A stretch of DNA of 34,091 nt from Caloramator proteoclasticus DSM 10124 (GCF_900129265.1 NZ_FQVG01000029.1:1-34091); one strand, 5' to 3'; shown: positions 7,830-15,860, counted from the first letter of the stretch. Numbers and translations: made by a program. Notes: generated by a model not told the origin, from the sequence alone.

Positions 7830-9689
7830 TTAGTCAATGTTTTTTATTATTGTATTATATATTCCATCTGGATCTAAACCATATTTTTTATAAAGTATAT
7901 CAACACTACCGTGTGGTATGAATTCATCAGGAAAAGCAATATTTACAACCTTTCCTTTATAATTTTTGCTTATTAAATATTCATTAATGGCAGAACCAAA
8001 ACCGCCATATAAGACATTATCCTCAACTGTAAATATATGGTCTGATCTTTCTATTAGATTATCTAACATTGTTTTGTCTAATGGCTTTATAAATCTACAA
8101 TTTATAAGTTCAACATCTATTCCTCTACCTTTTAATCTTACTGCTGCCTTCATTGAATGTTGAACCATTTTGCCAACTGCAAGAATTGTAACTTTGTTGC
8201 CTATTAATAATCTTTCCCATTTACCAAGATTTATATCATCATATTTATCAAACTTTATATCTAAATCTCCACCTCTTGGATACCTAATAGCTATTGGATT
8301 ATTTTGTTTAAAACACCAGCGTAGCATATACCTAAACTCAACTAAATCCTTTGGTGATAGTATAGTTAAATTTGGTATCAATCTAAGGTAAGATAAATCA
8401 AATACTCCTTGATGAGTCTCTCCATCTTCACCAACTATTCCTGCCCTATCAATAGATAAAATTACTGGAAGCCTTTGTATACATATATCGTGTATAACTT
8501 GATCAAAGGCTCTTTGCAAAAATGTAGAATATACAGCAAATATAGGCTTAAAACCTTCCTTAGCAAGACCAGCTGCCATAGTAGCTGCATGCTGTTCTGC
8601 AATACCGACATCGTAAAATCTCTCAGGAAACTTTTCTGAAAATTCAGTCAGACCTGTGCCATCTGGCATTGCAGCTGTTATAGCAATTATTTTGTTATTA
8701 TCTTCTGCTTCCCTAACTATTTCTTCTCCGAAAACCTTTGAATAGGTTTCCTTCCTCTTAGCTATTCTTTCCCCTGTCTCTATTTCAAAGGCATCAACAC
8801 CGTGAAAAATCTCTGGATTTTCTTCAGCATAGCAGTATCCTCTTCCCTTTTTTGTTATAGTATGAATAATTACAGGTCCCTTTATTGTCTGTGCTCTTTT
8901 TAATACATCAGTTAAAACCTCAATGTTATGTCCATCTATTGGACCTAAGTATTTAAATCCTAATTCTTCAAATAACATTCCTTGTACTACAAGATGCTTT
9001 AATCCATCCTTAAACTTCTCAGCTGATTTATATAAATTATTACCAACTGCCGGTATCTTTTTTAACATTTGTTCTATTTCATCTCTAAAATTTATATAGG
9101 CAGGGGCTGTTCTTATTTTACTTAAATAGCAAGATAAACTACCTACATTTTGAGATATGGACATCTCATTATCATTTAGTATAACAATTAAATTGGTCTT
9201 TGAGCTTCCTGCATCATTTAAAGCCTCAAAGGCCATACCTCCAGTTAAAGCACCATCACCTATAACAGCAATAACATTATGTTTTTCACCCTTTAAATCC
9301 CTTGCTCTTGCCATTCCAAGAGCTGCTGATATAGAAGTACTACTATGCCCAGTAACAAAATGGTCATAACTACTCTCTGTGGGCTTTGGAAATCCACTTA
9401 TACCTTCATATTTTCTAAGTGTATGAAATTTATCTTTTCTTCCAGTTATTATTTTATGTATATATGTTTGATGTCCTACATCCCAAACTATTCTATCCTT
9501 TTCAAAATTAAAAACATAAAATAAAGCCAATGTTAGCTCAATAACACCTAAATTTGATGCTAAATGGCCACCTGTTTTTGATACAGTATCTATTAAAAAT
9601 TCCCTCAATTCTCCTGATAATAAATTCAATTCATTAATTGAAAGATTCTTTATATCATTTGGTTTATTTATTTTTTCTAAGTACCTCAT
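7830..9689 (-). CDS. dxs: 1-deoxy-D-xylulose-5-phosphate synthase
   Basis: This 619-residue thiamine-diphosphate enzyme condenses pyruvate and glyceraldehyde 3-phosphate to DXP. That is the entry step of the MEP isoprenoid pathway and also feeds thiamine and pyridoxal synthesis. Visible motifs are H42 in GGHLASNLG, the ThDP/Mg2+ site GDGALTGG (144-151) with NDNEMSIS, the central transketolase domain with GIAEQHA, and the C-terminal domain (about 490-610). It follows oapA by 9 bases and forms one unit with ispA upstream, linking MEP entry and prenyl chain elongation in one operon. Confidence 0.98.
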   Translation of the reverse strand: MRYLEKINKPNDIKNLSINELNLLSGELREFLIDTVSKTGGHLASNLGVIELTLALFYVFNFEKDRIVWDVGHQTYIHKIITGRKDKFHTLRKYEGISGFPKPTESSYDHFVTGHSSTSISAALGMARARDLKGEKHNVIAVIGDGALTGGMAFEALNDAGSSKTNLIVILNDNEMSISQNVGSLSCYLSKIRTAPAYINFRDEIEQMLKKIPAVGNNLYKSAEKFKDGLKHLVVQGMLFEELGFKYLGPIDGHNIEVLTDVLKRAQTIKGPVIIHTITKKGRGYCYAEENPEIFHGVDAFEIETGERIAKRKETYSKVFGEEIVREAEDNNKIIAITAAMPDGTGLTEFSEKFPERFYDVGIAEQHAATMAAGLAKEGFKPIFAVYSTFLQRAFDQVIHDICIQRLPVILSIDRAGIVGEDGETHQGVFDLSYLRLIPNLTILSPKDLVEFRYMLRWCFKQNNPIAIRYPRGGDLDIKFDKYDDINLGKWERLLIGNKVTILAVGKMVQHSMKAAVRLKGRGIDVELINCRFIKPLDKTMLDNLIERSDHIFTVEDNVLYGGFGSAINEYLISKNYKGKVVNIAFPDEFIPHGSVDILYKKYGLDPDGIYNTIIKNID

Positions 9690-9698
9690 ACCTTCACC

Positions 9699-10280
9699 CT
9701 ATTTTCTATTTAATCTAATTGTTTCTATAATCCATGCTGTTTTATATACTATATTGTTGCTTTGAGTCATTGCAAAATTTTTACCTATTGCCTTTCCTCC
9801 GACAGTAAGCGAAGCAATAGTAGCACTAACAATTAGTGATAAAACTGTTTGATTGTTGCTAATACCTTTAGATATTAATTTTGATATAATAATTGCTCCT
9901 GCAGCACCACTTACAACTCCACAAATATCACCTATAACATCATTACAAAAATTAGATACCTTATCGGCATTTCTAATTAGCTTTACTGCTGTTTTAGCAC
10001 CTATTACTTTTCTTGAGGCAAGAGAATGAAATGGTGCTTCTTCTGCTGCAGTTACAGCCACACCTATTATATCAAAAATAATACCTATAAGTATAATCGA
10101 TACTAATACGAAAAATGCAAAAAAAATTCCCACACCACTAAGTAGAGAATTTGATACGAAACTTATACTTGCTGATATTATAAATGTCCATATTATAATT
10201 AAAACTATCCATTTAATATTTGCATTTTTATCACTCGTTTTCTTTTTATGTAGTTTGATTTTTTTATTTGTCTTACCCAT
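9699..10280 (-). CDS. oapA: OLE-associated membrane protein OapA
   Basis: This 193-residue protein has a basic N-terminus (about 1-20, rich in Lys) and predicted membrane helices at about 23-44, 49-70, 117-135 and 146-165. It lies directly downstream of the OLE RNA and upstream of dxs, the diagnostic position of OapA. OapA binds OLE RNA and brings it to the membrane (known in Bacillus halodurans). The core from FDIIG (69-73) through EEAPFHSLASRK, GAKTAVKLIRNADK and NDVIGD to VSGAAGA resembles the DUF21 pattern of CNNM/CorC-type Mg2+ transporters (my alignment by eye). GGTGG precedes the ATG. The identification rests on context and architecture and would be settled by a profile search. Confidence 0.85.
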   Translation of the reverse strand: MGKTNKKIKLHKKKTSDKNANIKWIVLIIIWTFIISASISFVSNSLLSGVGIFFAFFVLVSIILIGIIFDIIGVAVTAAEEAPFHSLASRKVIGAKTAVKLIRNADKVSNFCNDVIGDICGVVSGAAGAIIISKLISKGISNNQTVLSLIVSATIASLTVGGKAIGKNFAMTQSNNIVYKTAWIIETIRLNRK

Positions 10281-10297
10281 TTATACCACCTTTTATG

Positions 10298-10895
10298 TAC
10301 TCGGGTGGTAGCAATTGAGGTTAAGTTTGCGGCTTAGGTCCAGCAGGATTTCCCGTTTTTGGACCAAAACGTCGCCATTTTGGCGGTTTCCCTTTAACCA
10401 AAAACCCATACCGTTGCCGTATATGGGGCTGGATTACCACTTAGTCCACACTGCAATCCCTCAATTGCCTCCTTATTGGAACAGTCTAGGAGTTTTCCTC
10501 AACAGCATCATCCATTCCTAGCCTCTTTTGCAAATGTGGTTTCCTGTAGCAATAACTTAATAGTGAGGGCCCTTCACCATTAAGCCTGATCTACCCTCCA
10601 CCACACTCGCTCAAGGCAGGCTACACTGCACGCAGCTTCAACCACGATGCAGGTTTAATCCCTAATCATAGAACCTCGTGATTCCACAATTTAGGGTCTC
10701 CGCGGGGGTAGGGTCGATTACGCATGCCATTGCGGTCGCCCCATCCCCCTTACTCCCAGTACCAACCCACTACTGGGCGTAGCGAGCCAGCACAAGGAAC
10801 TTCATCGATGTGCCCTTTGACGGATTTTTAGCCCCGCCTTCAGAATGGATTAAGCTGACTAGAATACTGCACCACCCTAAGCAGAATGTTATTGT
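10298..10895 (-). ncRNA. ole: OLE RNA (Ornate, Large, Extremophilic RNA)
   Basis: This 678-base gap between ispA and oapA is far more GC-rich than its surroundings and has no plausible ORF. The ends close with a perfect 7-bp helix, GGGUGGU (10877-10871) with ACCACCC (10309-10303). Internal perfect hairpins include CCCAGTA/TACTGGG (10755-10777), CTTAAT-GTGA/TCAC-ATTAAG (10556-10584), CTAGGA/TCCTAG (10486-10521), CCCATA/TATGGG (10405-10427), CGCCA/TGGCG (10373-10385) and GGTCC/GGACC (10337-10365). Length of about 600 nt, placement in an isoprenoid operon (xseB-ispA-OLE-oapA-dxs) and the adjacent OapA gene are the known hallmarks of OLE RNA. OLE forms a membrane RNP with OapA, OapB and OapC linked to cold, ethanol and Mg2+ stress. 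The 5' end is inferred from the promoter; the 3' end is approximate. Confidence 0.92.
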
Positions 10896-10901
10896 AACAT
10901 A

Positions 10902-10910
10902 ATTATATCA
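10902..10910 (-). promoter_or_regulatory. Extended -10 promoter of OLE RNA
   Basis: TGATATAAT on the minus strand is a perfect extended -10 element (TGnTATAAT). It sits 48 bases past the ispA stop and places transcription start near 10895, about 18 bases before the GGGUGGU closing helix. No good -35 hexamer is seen at 17 bases, as is common for extended -10 promoters. The AT-rich 80-base gap between ispA and OLE would otherwise have no function. Confidence 0.7.
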
Positions 10911-10958
10911 TACATACAATATAATTTTTTATACAAGTTTGGAATTAGATAATATAAT

Positions 10959-11834
10959 TTAATTATCTCTAAATAGAAGATATTCTGTTAACTTTGATAA
11001 AAATCCACTTTTATCAATATCATTTGCAATTTTTATTGATATTTTAGAATGTTCCTGTGCTCGCTTTTTAGCCTCATCAATACCTAAAATAGTAACATAA
11101 GTTGCTTTATTAGCTTCTTTATCCTTCCCTACAGTTTTGCCAAGTTTCTTTTCGTCCCCTATGAAATCTAATATATCATCAACTATTTGAAAGGCTATTC
11201 CCAGGTGTCTACTAAAATCTCTTATAATTTCAACACTTTCTTCTCTATTTGAAATATAAGCTGCAGCTACACATGCTGCTTCTATTATTGCACCTGTTTT
11301 TAATCTATGCATATTATAAAGCTCTTCTAATTTTAACTGTTTATTTTCACTTTTAATATCAATTGCTTGACCAGCAACCATACCTCTTGAACCAGATGCC
11401 TTAACTATTTCTTTAACAGCCTTTACATATAATGGATTATTGTTTTCTTCAAGCTTTTGTGAAAGAACCTCAAAGGCAAAGTTCAATAAGGCATCCCCAG
11501 CAAGAATAGCAATTGCTTCTCCATAAACTTTATGATTAGTTAGTTTTCCTCTTCTAAAATCATCATTATCCATCGCTGGCAAATCATCGTGAATTAAAGA
11601 ATATGTATGAATAAACTCAATTGCACATCCAAAATCTAAGGCATCCTTTAAATCTCCACCTAAAGCCTCTGTTATTGAAAGTGTTAAAATAGGTCTTATT
11701 CTTTTACCTCCTGCATCAACACTATATTTCATCGGTTCGTATATTACATTTGGTATATTAGCACTATCTAAAAGTTCAGATAATCTTACATTAACCATTT
11801 GTTGTCTTTCTTTTAGTTGTTGATTAAAAAGCAT
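10959..11834 (-). CDS. ispA: Geranyl/farnesyl diphosphate synthase (polyprenyl synthetase)
   Basis: This protein of about 292 residues is an all-helical trans-prenyltransferase. The first aspartate-rich motif is DDLPAMDNDD in HDDLPAMDNDDFRRGK; the bacterial DDx4D form indicates a short-chain FPP-type synthase. The second is DDILD in FQIVDDILDFIGD, with GKTVGKD near the end. It condenses IPP with DMAPP/GPP to make FPP. Two adjacent ATGs (11837, 11834) lie inside the end of xseB. GAGGTGG fits the second better, but either is possible. The overlap with xseB indicates translational coupling. Confidence 0.96.
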   Translation of the reverse strand: MLFNQQLKERQQMVNVRLSELLDSANIPNVIYEPMKYSVDAGGKRIRPILTLSITEALGGDLKDALDFGCAIEFIHTYSLIHDDLPAMDNDDFRRGKLTNHKVYGEAIAILAGDALLNFAFEVLSQKLEENNNPLYVKAVKEIVKASGSRGMVAGQAIDIKSENKQLKLEELYNMHRLKTGAIIEAACVAAAYISNREESVEIIRDFSRHLGIAFQIVDDILDFIGDEKKLGKTVGKDKEANKATYVTILGIDEAKKRAQEHSKISIKIANDIDKSGFLSKLTEYLLFRDN

Positions 11835-12081
11835 CATTTTCCACCTCAACGGTAAAATTATCTTCGACTAATTCCTGTTTTTCACCCTTTAAAAGTACAT
11901 TAATTTTTCTTTCCGCCTCATCTAACTTTTTATTGCAAAGATTTGCAAGTTCCATACCTTCTTTGAACTTAACAATTGTATCCTCTAAACTCAAATCCTT
12001 ATCCTCTATTTCATAAACTATTTCCTCAAGCCTCTTTATTGCTTCTTCAAAGGTTAACCCATCCTTTTTTACTCTTGCCAT
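11824..12081 (-). CDS. xseB: Exodeoxyribonuclease VII small subunit
   Basis: This 85-residue helical protein has the family core LTFEEAIKRLEEIVYEIED, followed by LSLEDTIVKFKEGMELANLCNKKL. XseB subunits decorate XseA to form ExoVII, which degrades single-stranded DNA to oligonucleotides. The ATG at 12081 has GGAGGT at good spacing. An upstream in-frame start would lack such a site and extend past the family's usual 80 or so residues. It overlaps xseA by 13 bases and ispA at its 3' end. Confidence 0.95.
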   Translation of the reverse strand: MARVKKDGLTFEEAIKRLEEIVYEIEDKDLSLEDTIVKFKEGMELANLCNKKLDEAERKINVLLKGEKQELVEDNFTVEVENDAF

Positions 12082-13286
12082 ATTTTTACCTCCGATTTTT
12101 CCTTTATAATACAATCTAATTTTCCATCTTCAAAATATACCTCTATTATATCATTTTTTTCTACCTGCTCTATACTTTTTATTAACTTTTCATTCTTTAC
12201 AACCGCAGCAAATCCTCTACTTATTGACTTCAATGGACTTAAACCATCTAACTTTTGTACTGTTAGCATTAGATTGTGCTTTTTCTTTATTAATGTGTTA
12301 TTTGTGCTATTGATTAATTTGTCCCTTAAATTATCTAAATACTGATAATGCACATTAATTTTATTTTGTGGTGAGTTTAGCTTTATTTTGGAAGACAGAT
12401 TTTCAATTAAAATCTTATCCCTTTTAATTCTATTATTAACGCTGTTATATAGATTTGTTTTTAAACTTGTTATTTTGTATAATAGCTCTGAATATGAAGG
12501 AACCACTATTTCTGCTGCATGTGAAGGAGTTGAAGCTCTTATATCTGCTACAAAATCGGCTATTGTAAAATCTGTCTCGTGTCCTACAGCTGAAACAATT
12601 GGTATTTTACTTTTATAGATTGCTCTTGCTACAATTTCCTCATTAAATGCCCAAAGTTCCTCAATAGAGCCTCCACCTCTACCAATAATTATGACATCAA
12701 TATCATCCCTATCATTAAAATATTCTATTGCCTCTACAATTGTTTCAGCAGCACCTTCCCCCTGTACCTTTACAGGATACAAGAGTATATTTACATTATA
12801 AAATCTACGACTTGCAACATTAATAATATCTCTAATAACTGCACCTGTACTTGATGTTGCAACTCCTATTCTTCTTGGTAAAAGGGGAAGTTTCTTTTTA
12901 TGTTTTTCATCAAATAAACCTTCCTGCTCCAATTTCTTCTTTAACTCTTCGTATGCTAAGTATAGATCTCCCAATCCATCTTTTTTAATATCCGTACAAT
13001 ATAGCTGATAAACTCCATCTCTTTCGTATACAGATACATATCCTCTTGCTAAAACCTTCATACCATCTTCCAATTTAATCTTTAAATAAGAGTTATACCC
13101 CTTAAACATTACACATTTTATTTTACTATCATTGTCCTTTAAAGTAAAATACATATGACCTGAACTATGATGCTTAAAATTCGATATTTCGCCCTTTACA
13201 ATTATATTAGATAGTTGAATATTGTTTTCGATGATATCCTTAATATATAAATTAAGTTCTGTTACAGTTAAAGCATTATTGTTCAT
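12069..13286 (-). CDS. xseA: Exodeoxyribonuclease VII large subunit
   Basis: This 405-residue protein has an N-terminal OB fold (about 5-100, starting LTVTELNLYIKDII and with GEISNFKHHSSGHMYFTLKD). The central catalytic domain has the family motifs GVATSSTGAVIRDI, IIIGRGGGSIEELWAFNEE and VSAVGHETDFTIADFVADIRASTPSHAAE. A C-terminal coiled coil follows, with the SPLKSISRGFA motif. It is the catalytic subunit of ExoVII with XseB. The start lies inside the last codons of the upstream Kae1-like gene, with AGGAGA as Shine-Dalgarno. Confidence 0.97.
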   Translation of the reverse strand: MNNNALTVTELNLYIKDIIENNIQLSNIIVKGEISNFKHHSSGHMYFTLKDNDSKIKCVMFKGYNSYLKIKLEDGMKVLARGYVSVYERDGVYQLYCTDIKKDGLGDLYLAYEELKKKLEQEGLFDEKHKKKLPLLPRRIGVATSSTGAVIRDIINVASRRFYNVNILLYPVKVQGEGAAETIVEAIEYFNDRDDIDVIIIGRGGGSIEELWAFNEEIVARAIYKSKIPIVSAVGHETDFTIADFVADIRASTPSHAAEIVVPSYSELLYKITSLKTNLYNSVNNRIKRDKILIENLSSKIKLNSPQNKINVHYQYLDNLRDKLINSTNNTLIKKKHNLMLTVQKLDGLSPLKSISRGFAAVVKNEKLIKSIEQVEKNDIIEVYFEDGKLDCIIKEKSEVKIWQE

Positions 13287-14214
13287 TCTTATCTCTCCTA
13301 TTTTGATTTAACCTTTTATATCCTATTAAAGCGACACCAACAGCATTGTCTAATGAATATTCTGGTTTTGATATATATACTCTTCCTTTATATCTTTCAT
13401 TTAAGTAACTACTAATAAATTTACTTGAAGCAACTCCTCCAAACAATAATACTTTTTTATCATACTTTATAACAATATTATTTATTAATTTATCCAATGT
13501 CTTAACAACGCATTTCATCGTAGATAGAGCTATTTCATCCTTAGGATAACCCTTTTCTAAAAATCCTATGGCCTTTGTTTCTTGTCCTGACAAATTAAAA
13601 TAAAACCCATCTACCTTAGACGGAATAACTAATTCAGTTTTAGAAGTATTTATGGCTAAATCATCTATATATTTACCTGCAGGAAAATCAAATCCCAAAG
13701 CTACTCCTACTCTATCAATAAATTGTCCAATACTTATATCCTTTGTACCTCCAATAAGTTCTATGGAAGGATTAGTGTTATCTTTGTAAAGTAATATTTC
13801 AGAGGTTCCCCCTGAAATGTGAATAGCAATAAATTCTTCTTCATTAAACCCAATTGAAAACTTTGCAGATTCTATATGCCCTTCCTGATGCGTTGTTTCA
13901 TAATATGGAATTTTTAGCACACTTGAAATTGATTTTGCTATAGATTCACCCGCCTTAAATACAGGCATATATGAATTGTGGTAGGGTCTTGGTCTTGTGC
14001 TAACACATACTGCATCTATTTTTGAAACTTTATTATCATTAAGCAAATCTGGAATATTTTTTATGTGCTGAAAAAGGGCTTCTGATTGTCTCAAGCCCCT
14101 TTTTCCATTTTCTACATATAAAATTTTTCGCCTATCGCAAACTACTTTATTGTCCTCAACTATACATATAGAGGTTGTATAATTACTTGTATCTATTCCA
14201 AGTACTCTACTCAT
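13276..14214 (-). CDS. Kae1/TsaD-like protein (paralog of the tRNA t6A enzyme)
   Basis: This 312-residue protein of the ASKHA fold is related to TsaD/Kae1 and often labelled O-sialoglycoprotein endopeptidase. The nucleotide-binding start is LGIDTSNYTTSI. The metal ligands of TsaD appear kept: H109 and H113 in THQEGH and the late Asp in SLDNAVGVA. Further motifs are SGGTSEI (134-140), GFDFPAGKYIDDLA, NLSGQETKA and LFGGVASSKF. It is shorter than TsaD (about 340) and lies in the nusB-xseA operon rather than near other t6A genes. It may be a second Kae1 with another target. Both ends overlap neighbours (nusB, xseA), so it is tightly coupled to this operon. Confidence 0.85.
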   Translation of the reverse strand: MSRVLGIDTSNYTTSICIVEDNKVVCDRRKILYVENGKRGLRQSEALFQHIKNIPDLLNDNKVSKIDAVCVSTRPRPYHNSYMPVFKAGESIAKSISSVLKIPYYETTHQEGHIESAKFSIGFNEEEFIAIHISGGTSEILLYKDNTNPSIELIGGTKDISIGQFIDRVGVALGFDFPAGKYIDDLAINTSKTELVIPSKVDGFYFNLSGQETKAIGFLEKGYPKDEIALSTMKCVVKTLDKLINNIVIKYDKKVLLFGGVASSKFISSYLNERYKGRVYISKPEYSLDNAVGVALIGYKRLNQNRRDKNEQ

Positions 14215-14620
14215 TTTTTAGCTCCTTAATAATATTTCCTAATATACCATTTATAAAGGATGGTGAATTGTCTCCACCGTATTTTTTTGCTAATTCAATC
14301 GCTTCATCTATAGCTGCGGCATTAGGAACATCTTCTCTATAAAGCATTTCATAAAGTGCAAGTCTCATTATTGCTAAATCTACCTTAGCAATTCTATTTA
14401 TTTTCCAACCCTTTGAATATTTTTCTATGTACTCATCTAATAATTGTCTATTCTTATCTACTCCCTTAACACAATCTTCAATGTATTCTAACTGGTCCTG
14501 TAAATTATTATACTCATCTAATTCATTAATTTTATTAAATGTTTCAACAGCGGACTCCTTAGTTAGCTCCATCTGAAATACTAATTTCATAGCCATTTCT
14601 CTTGCTGCTTTTCTACTCAT
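14207..14620 (-). CDS. nusB: Transcription antitermination factor NusB
   Basis: This 137-residue all-helical protein has MSRKAAREMAMKLVFQMEL at its start, the typical NusB opening. It also has WKINRIAKVDLAIMRLALYEML and IDEAIELAKKYGGDNSPSFINGILG, the family's C-terminal signature. NusB with NusE (S10) binds boxA RNA and promotes rRNA antitermination. The second ATG (14620) is chosen because GGAGG lies seven bases before it; the upstream ATG would be one base away. It overlaps the Kae1-like gene. Confidence 0.96.
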   Translation of the reverse strand: MSRKAAREMAMKLVFQMELTKESAVETFNKINELDEYNNLQDQLEYIEDCVKGVDKNRQLLDEYIEKYSKGWKINRIAKVDLAIMRLALYEMLYREDVPNAAAIDEAIELAKKYGGDNSPSFINGILGNIIKELKNE

Positions 14621-14633
14621 ATGCATTCCTCCA

Positions 14634-14858
14634 TTACTTCCATTCGTTTGGTATTATTTTCTCTATTGTTTCTAATATGTTTTCTTTATTATCAATCTTA
14701 TTGCCAATATAATAACCTAAAAGAACACAAAATACAATAAACACAGTTTTAAAAAAACCTATTAATAAAACAAGAATTGAAAATGCTAAACCTATAGCTA
14801 CCCCCAAAATTTTCCCCTTATTTTCTACTAAAAATTTAATGAATGCTTCCCTATTCAT
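14634..14858 (-). CDS. DUF2273-family small membrane protein
   Basis: This 74-residue protein has one long or two short hydrophobic stretches (about 16-51: ILGVAIGLAFSILVLLIGF, then IVFCVLLGYYIGNKID). It looks like the small DUF2273 membrane protein normally encoded with Asp23 and AmaP. Its function is unknown; context suggests it helps anchor the Asp23 complex at the membrane. It lies between amaP and nusB with short gaps and AAGGAGC as Shine-Dalgarno. Confidence 0.8.
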   Translation of the reverse strand: MNREAFIKFLVENKGKILGVAIGLAFSILVLLIGFFKTVFIVFCVLLGYYIGNKIDNKENILETIEKIIPNEWK

Positions 14859-14873
14859 ATTTAAATCGCTCCT

Positions 14874-15392
14874 TTAACGAAGCCTCGTAGTTGTTGATAA
14901 ATTTTCAACAACCACTTTAACTTCCTCAACAGGTATTTCGACTAAAGCCTCAACCTTTTCCTTTACAAGTTTTTGAACTTCTATTACTGTTTGAGGTATA
15001 TTAAGCTCTGGTAGAATAACTCCCTTTATCATTATGCTTATTTTATCACCCTGTGGTTTCACAAATACCTTTATTTCTTTAAATCCCCTTATTTGATATA
15101 CAGCTTTATATACAATCGATTTAATTGTTTCAAAGGTAATTGTGATTTCACCTTCTGTTGTATATTTTATTAAATGAAAATTGTTTTTATTAGATTTTAT
15201 AAGCCCTGCTAAAATAACTAAATTTATTAATATTAATACACTAATCACAAGTATAGTATATATAGAATTATAATTTTTGTCTAATATGTTTATAAAATAA
15301 CTATAGTCATATACTCCTACTGAAATTGACAACAAAAAAAACAAAATGGCAGTTACTATTAATATGTAAATACTTCCTAATAGTTTATTCAT
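14874..15392 (-). CDS. amaP: Alkaline shock response membrane anchor protein AmaP
   Basis: This 172-residue protein has two N-terminal transmembrane helices (about 5-25 and 45-65). A cytoplasmic C-terminal domain (about 75-172) resembles Asp23 itself, with TTEGEITITFETIKSIVYKAV and the late VEKVEALVEIPVEEVKVVVENL pattern. In Staphylococcus, AmaP tethers Asp23 to the membrane and affects cell-wall stress signalling. Here it follows an Asp23-family gene and precedes the DUF2273 gene, the standard module. GGGGTGAG precedes the ATG. Confidence 0.85.
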   Translation of the reverse strand: MNKLLGSIYILIVTAILFFLLSISVGVYDYSYFINILDKNYNSIYTILVISVLILINLVILAGLIKSNKNNFHLIKYTTEGEITITFETIKSIVYKAVYQIRGFKEIKVFVKPQGDKISIMIKGVILPELNIPQTVIEVQKLVKEKVEALVEIPVEEVKVVVENLSTTTRLR

Positions 15393-15418
15393 TTGCTCAC
15401 CCCTATTTCATATTTGAA

Positions 15419-15456
15419 GCTCATACAATGCCTGTCTATATCGCATTTATATGAGC
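15419..15456 (-). other. Imperfect stem-loop between the Asp23-family gene and amaP
   Basis: GCTCATA and TATGAGC pair perfectly over 7 bp. After a 3x2 internal loop, ATGC pairs with GCAT, leaving an 11-base loop. No U-run follows on the minus strand, so it is not a standard terminator. A processing or mRNA-stability element that sets the ratio of Asp23 to its anchor is a reasonable but unproven reading. Confidence 0.45.
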
Positions 15457-15467
15457 CTCTCACATTC

Positions 15468-15860
15468 TTATTTATTTTTCTTTTCCTCTTCTTTATTTTC
15501 TTTTGTGATATTAATTCCCTGAATATGAATATTAACATCTAAAACCTTTAATCCAGTCATAGTCTCTACTGATCTTTTAACATTTTGCTGTACTTCAAAT
15601 GCAATATCAGGTATTCTAACACCATATTCTATTATCAAATTCAAATCAATTACAACTTCTCCTTCTTCATTAATTTGAACTTTAATACCCTTATTTGATG
15701 ACTTTACACCAAATTTTTCAACAAACTCCTCTGTAAAGCCACCATACATTCCAACTACACCTTTAACCTCTGTTGCTGCAATCGATGCTATAATACTAAC
15801 CACTTCAGGTGCTATAACAACTTCTCCTATTCCATTTGTATAAATTGTATTCTCACCCAT
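15468..15860 (-). CDS. Asp23/Gls24 family envelope stress protein
   Basis: This 130-residue protein of the Asp23/DUF322 family starts MGENTIYTNGIGEVVIAPEVV and carries GVVGMYGGFTEEFVEKFG and IEYGVRIPDIAFEVQQNVKRSVETMTGLKVLDVNIHIQGI. Members form cytoplasmic structures at the membrane and respond to cell-wall or alkaline stress; the B. subtilis homolog YqhY affects lipid synthesis. The ATG at 15860 is chosen over an upstream in-frame codon because GGAGGTGG lies just before it. The C-terminus is Lys/Glu rich. Next come amaP and the DUF2273 gene. Confidence 0.92.
   Translation of the reverse strand: MGENTIYTNGIGEVVIAPEVVSIIASIAATEVKGVVGMYGGFTEEFVEKFGVKSSNKGIKVQINEEGEVVIDLNLIIEYGVRIPDIAFEVQQNVKRSVETMTGLKVLDVNIHIQGINITKENKEEEKKNK

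Noticed and set aside
10315-10521. Plus-strand open frame of 68 codons within the GC-rich block
   Set aside because: It lies inside the OLE RNA on the opposite strand, has no ribosome binding site or recognisable domain, and its composition reflects the structured RNA.
10298-10895. RNase P RNA, tmRNA, group II intron or rRNA fragment as the identity of the GC-rich block
   Set aside because: No tRNA-like end or tag ORF, no recognised RNase P or intron domain V motif, and no rRNA motif. The ispA-oapA-dxs context and terminal helix fit OLE instead.
12144-12152. Extended -10-like sequence TGATATAAT on the minus strand near the end of xseA
   Set aside because: It lies within xseA coding sequence in an AT-rich genome with no sign of a separate transcript; xseA, xseB and ispA overlap and look like one unit.
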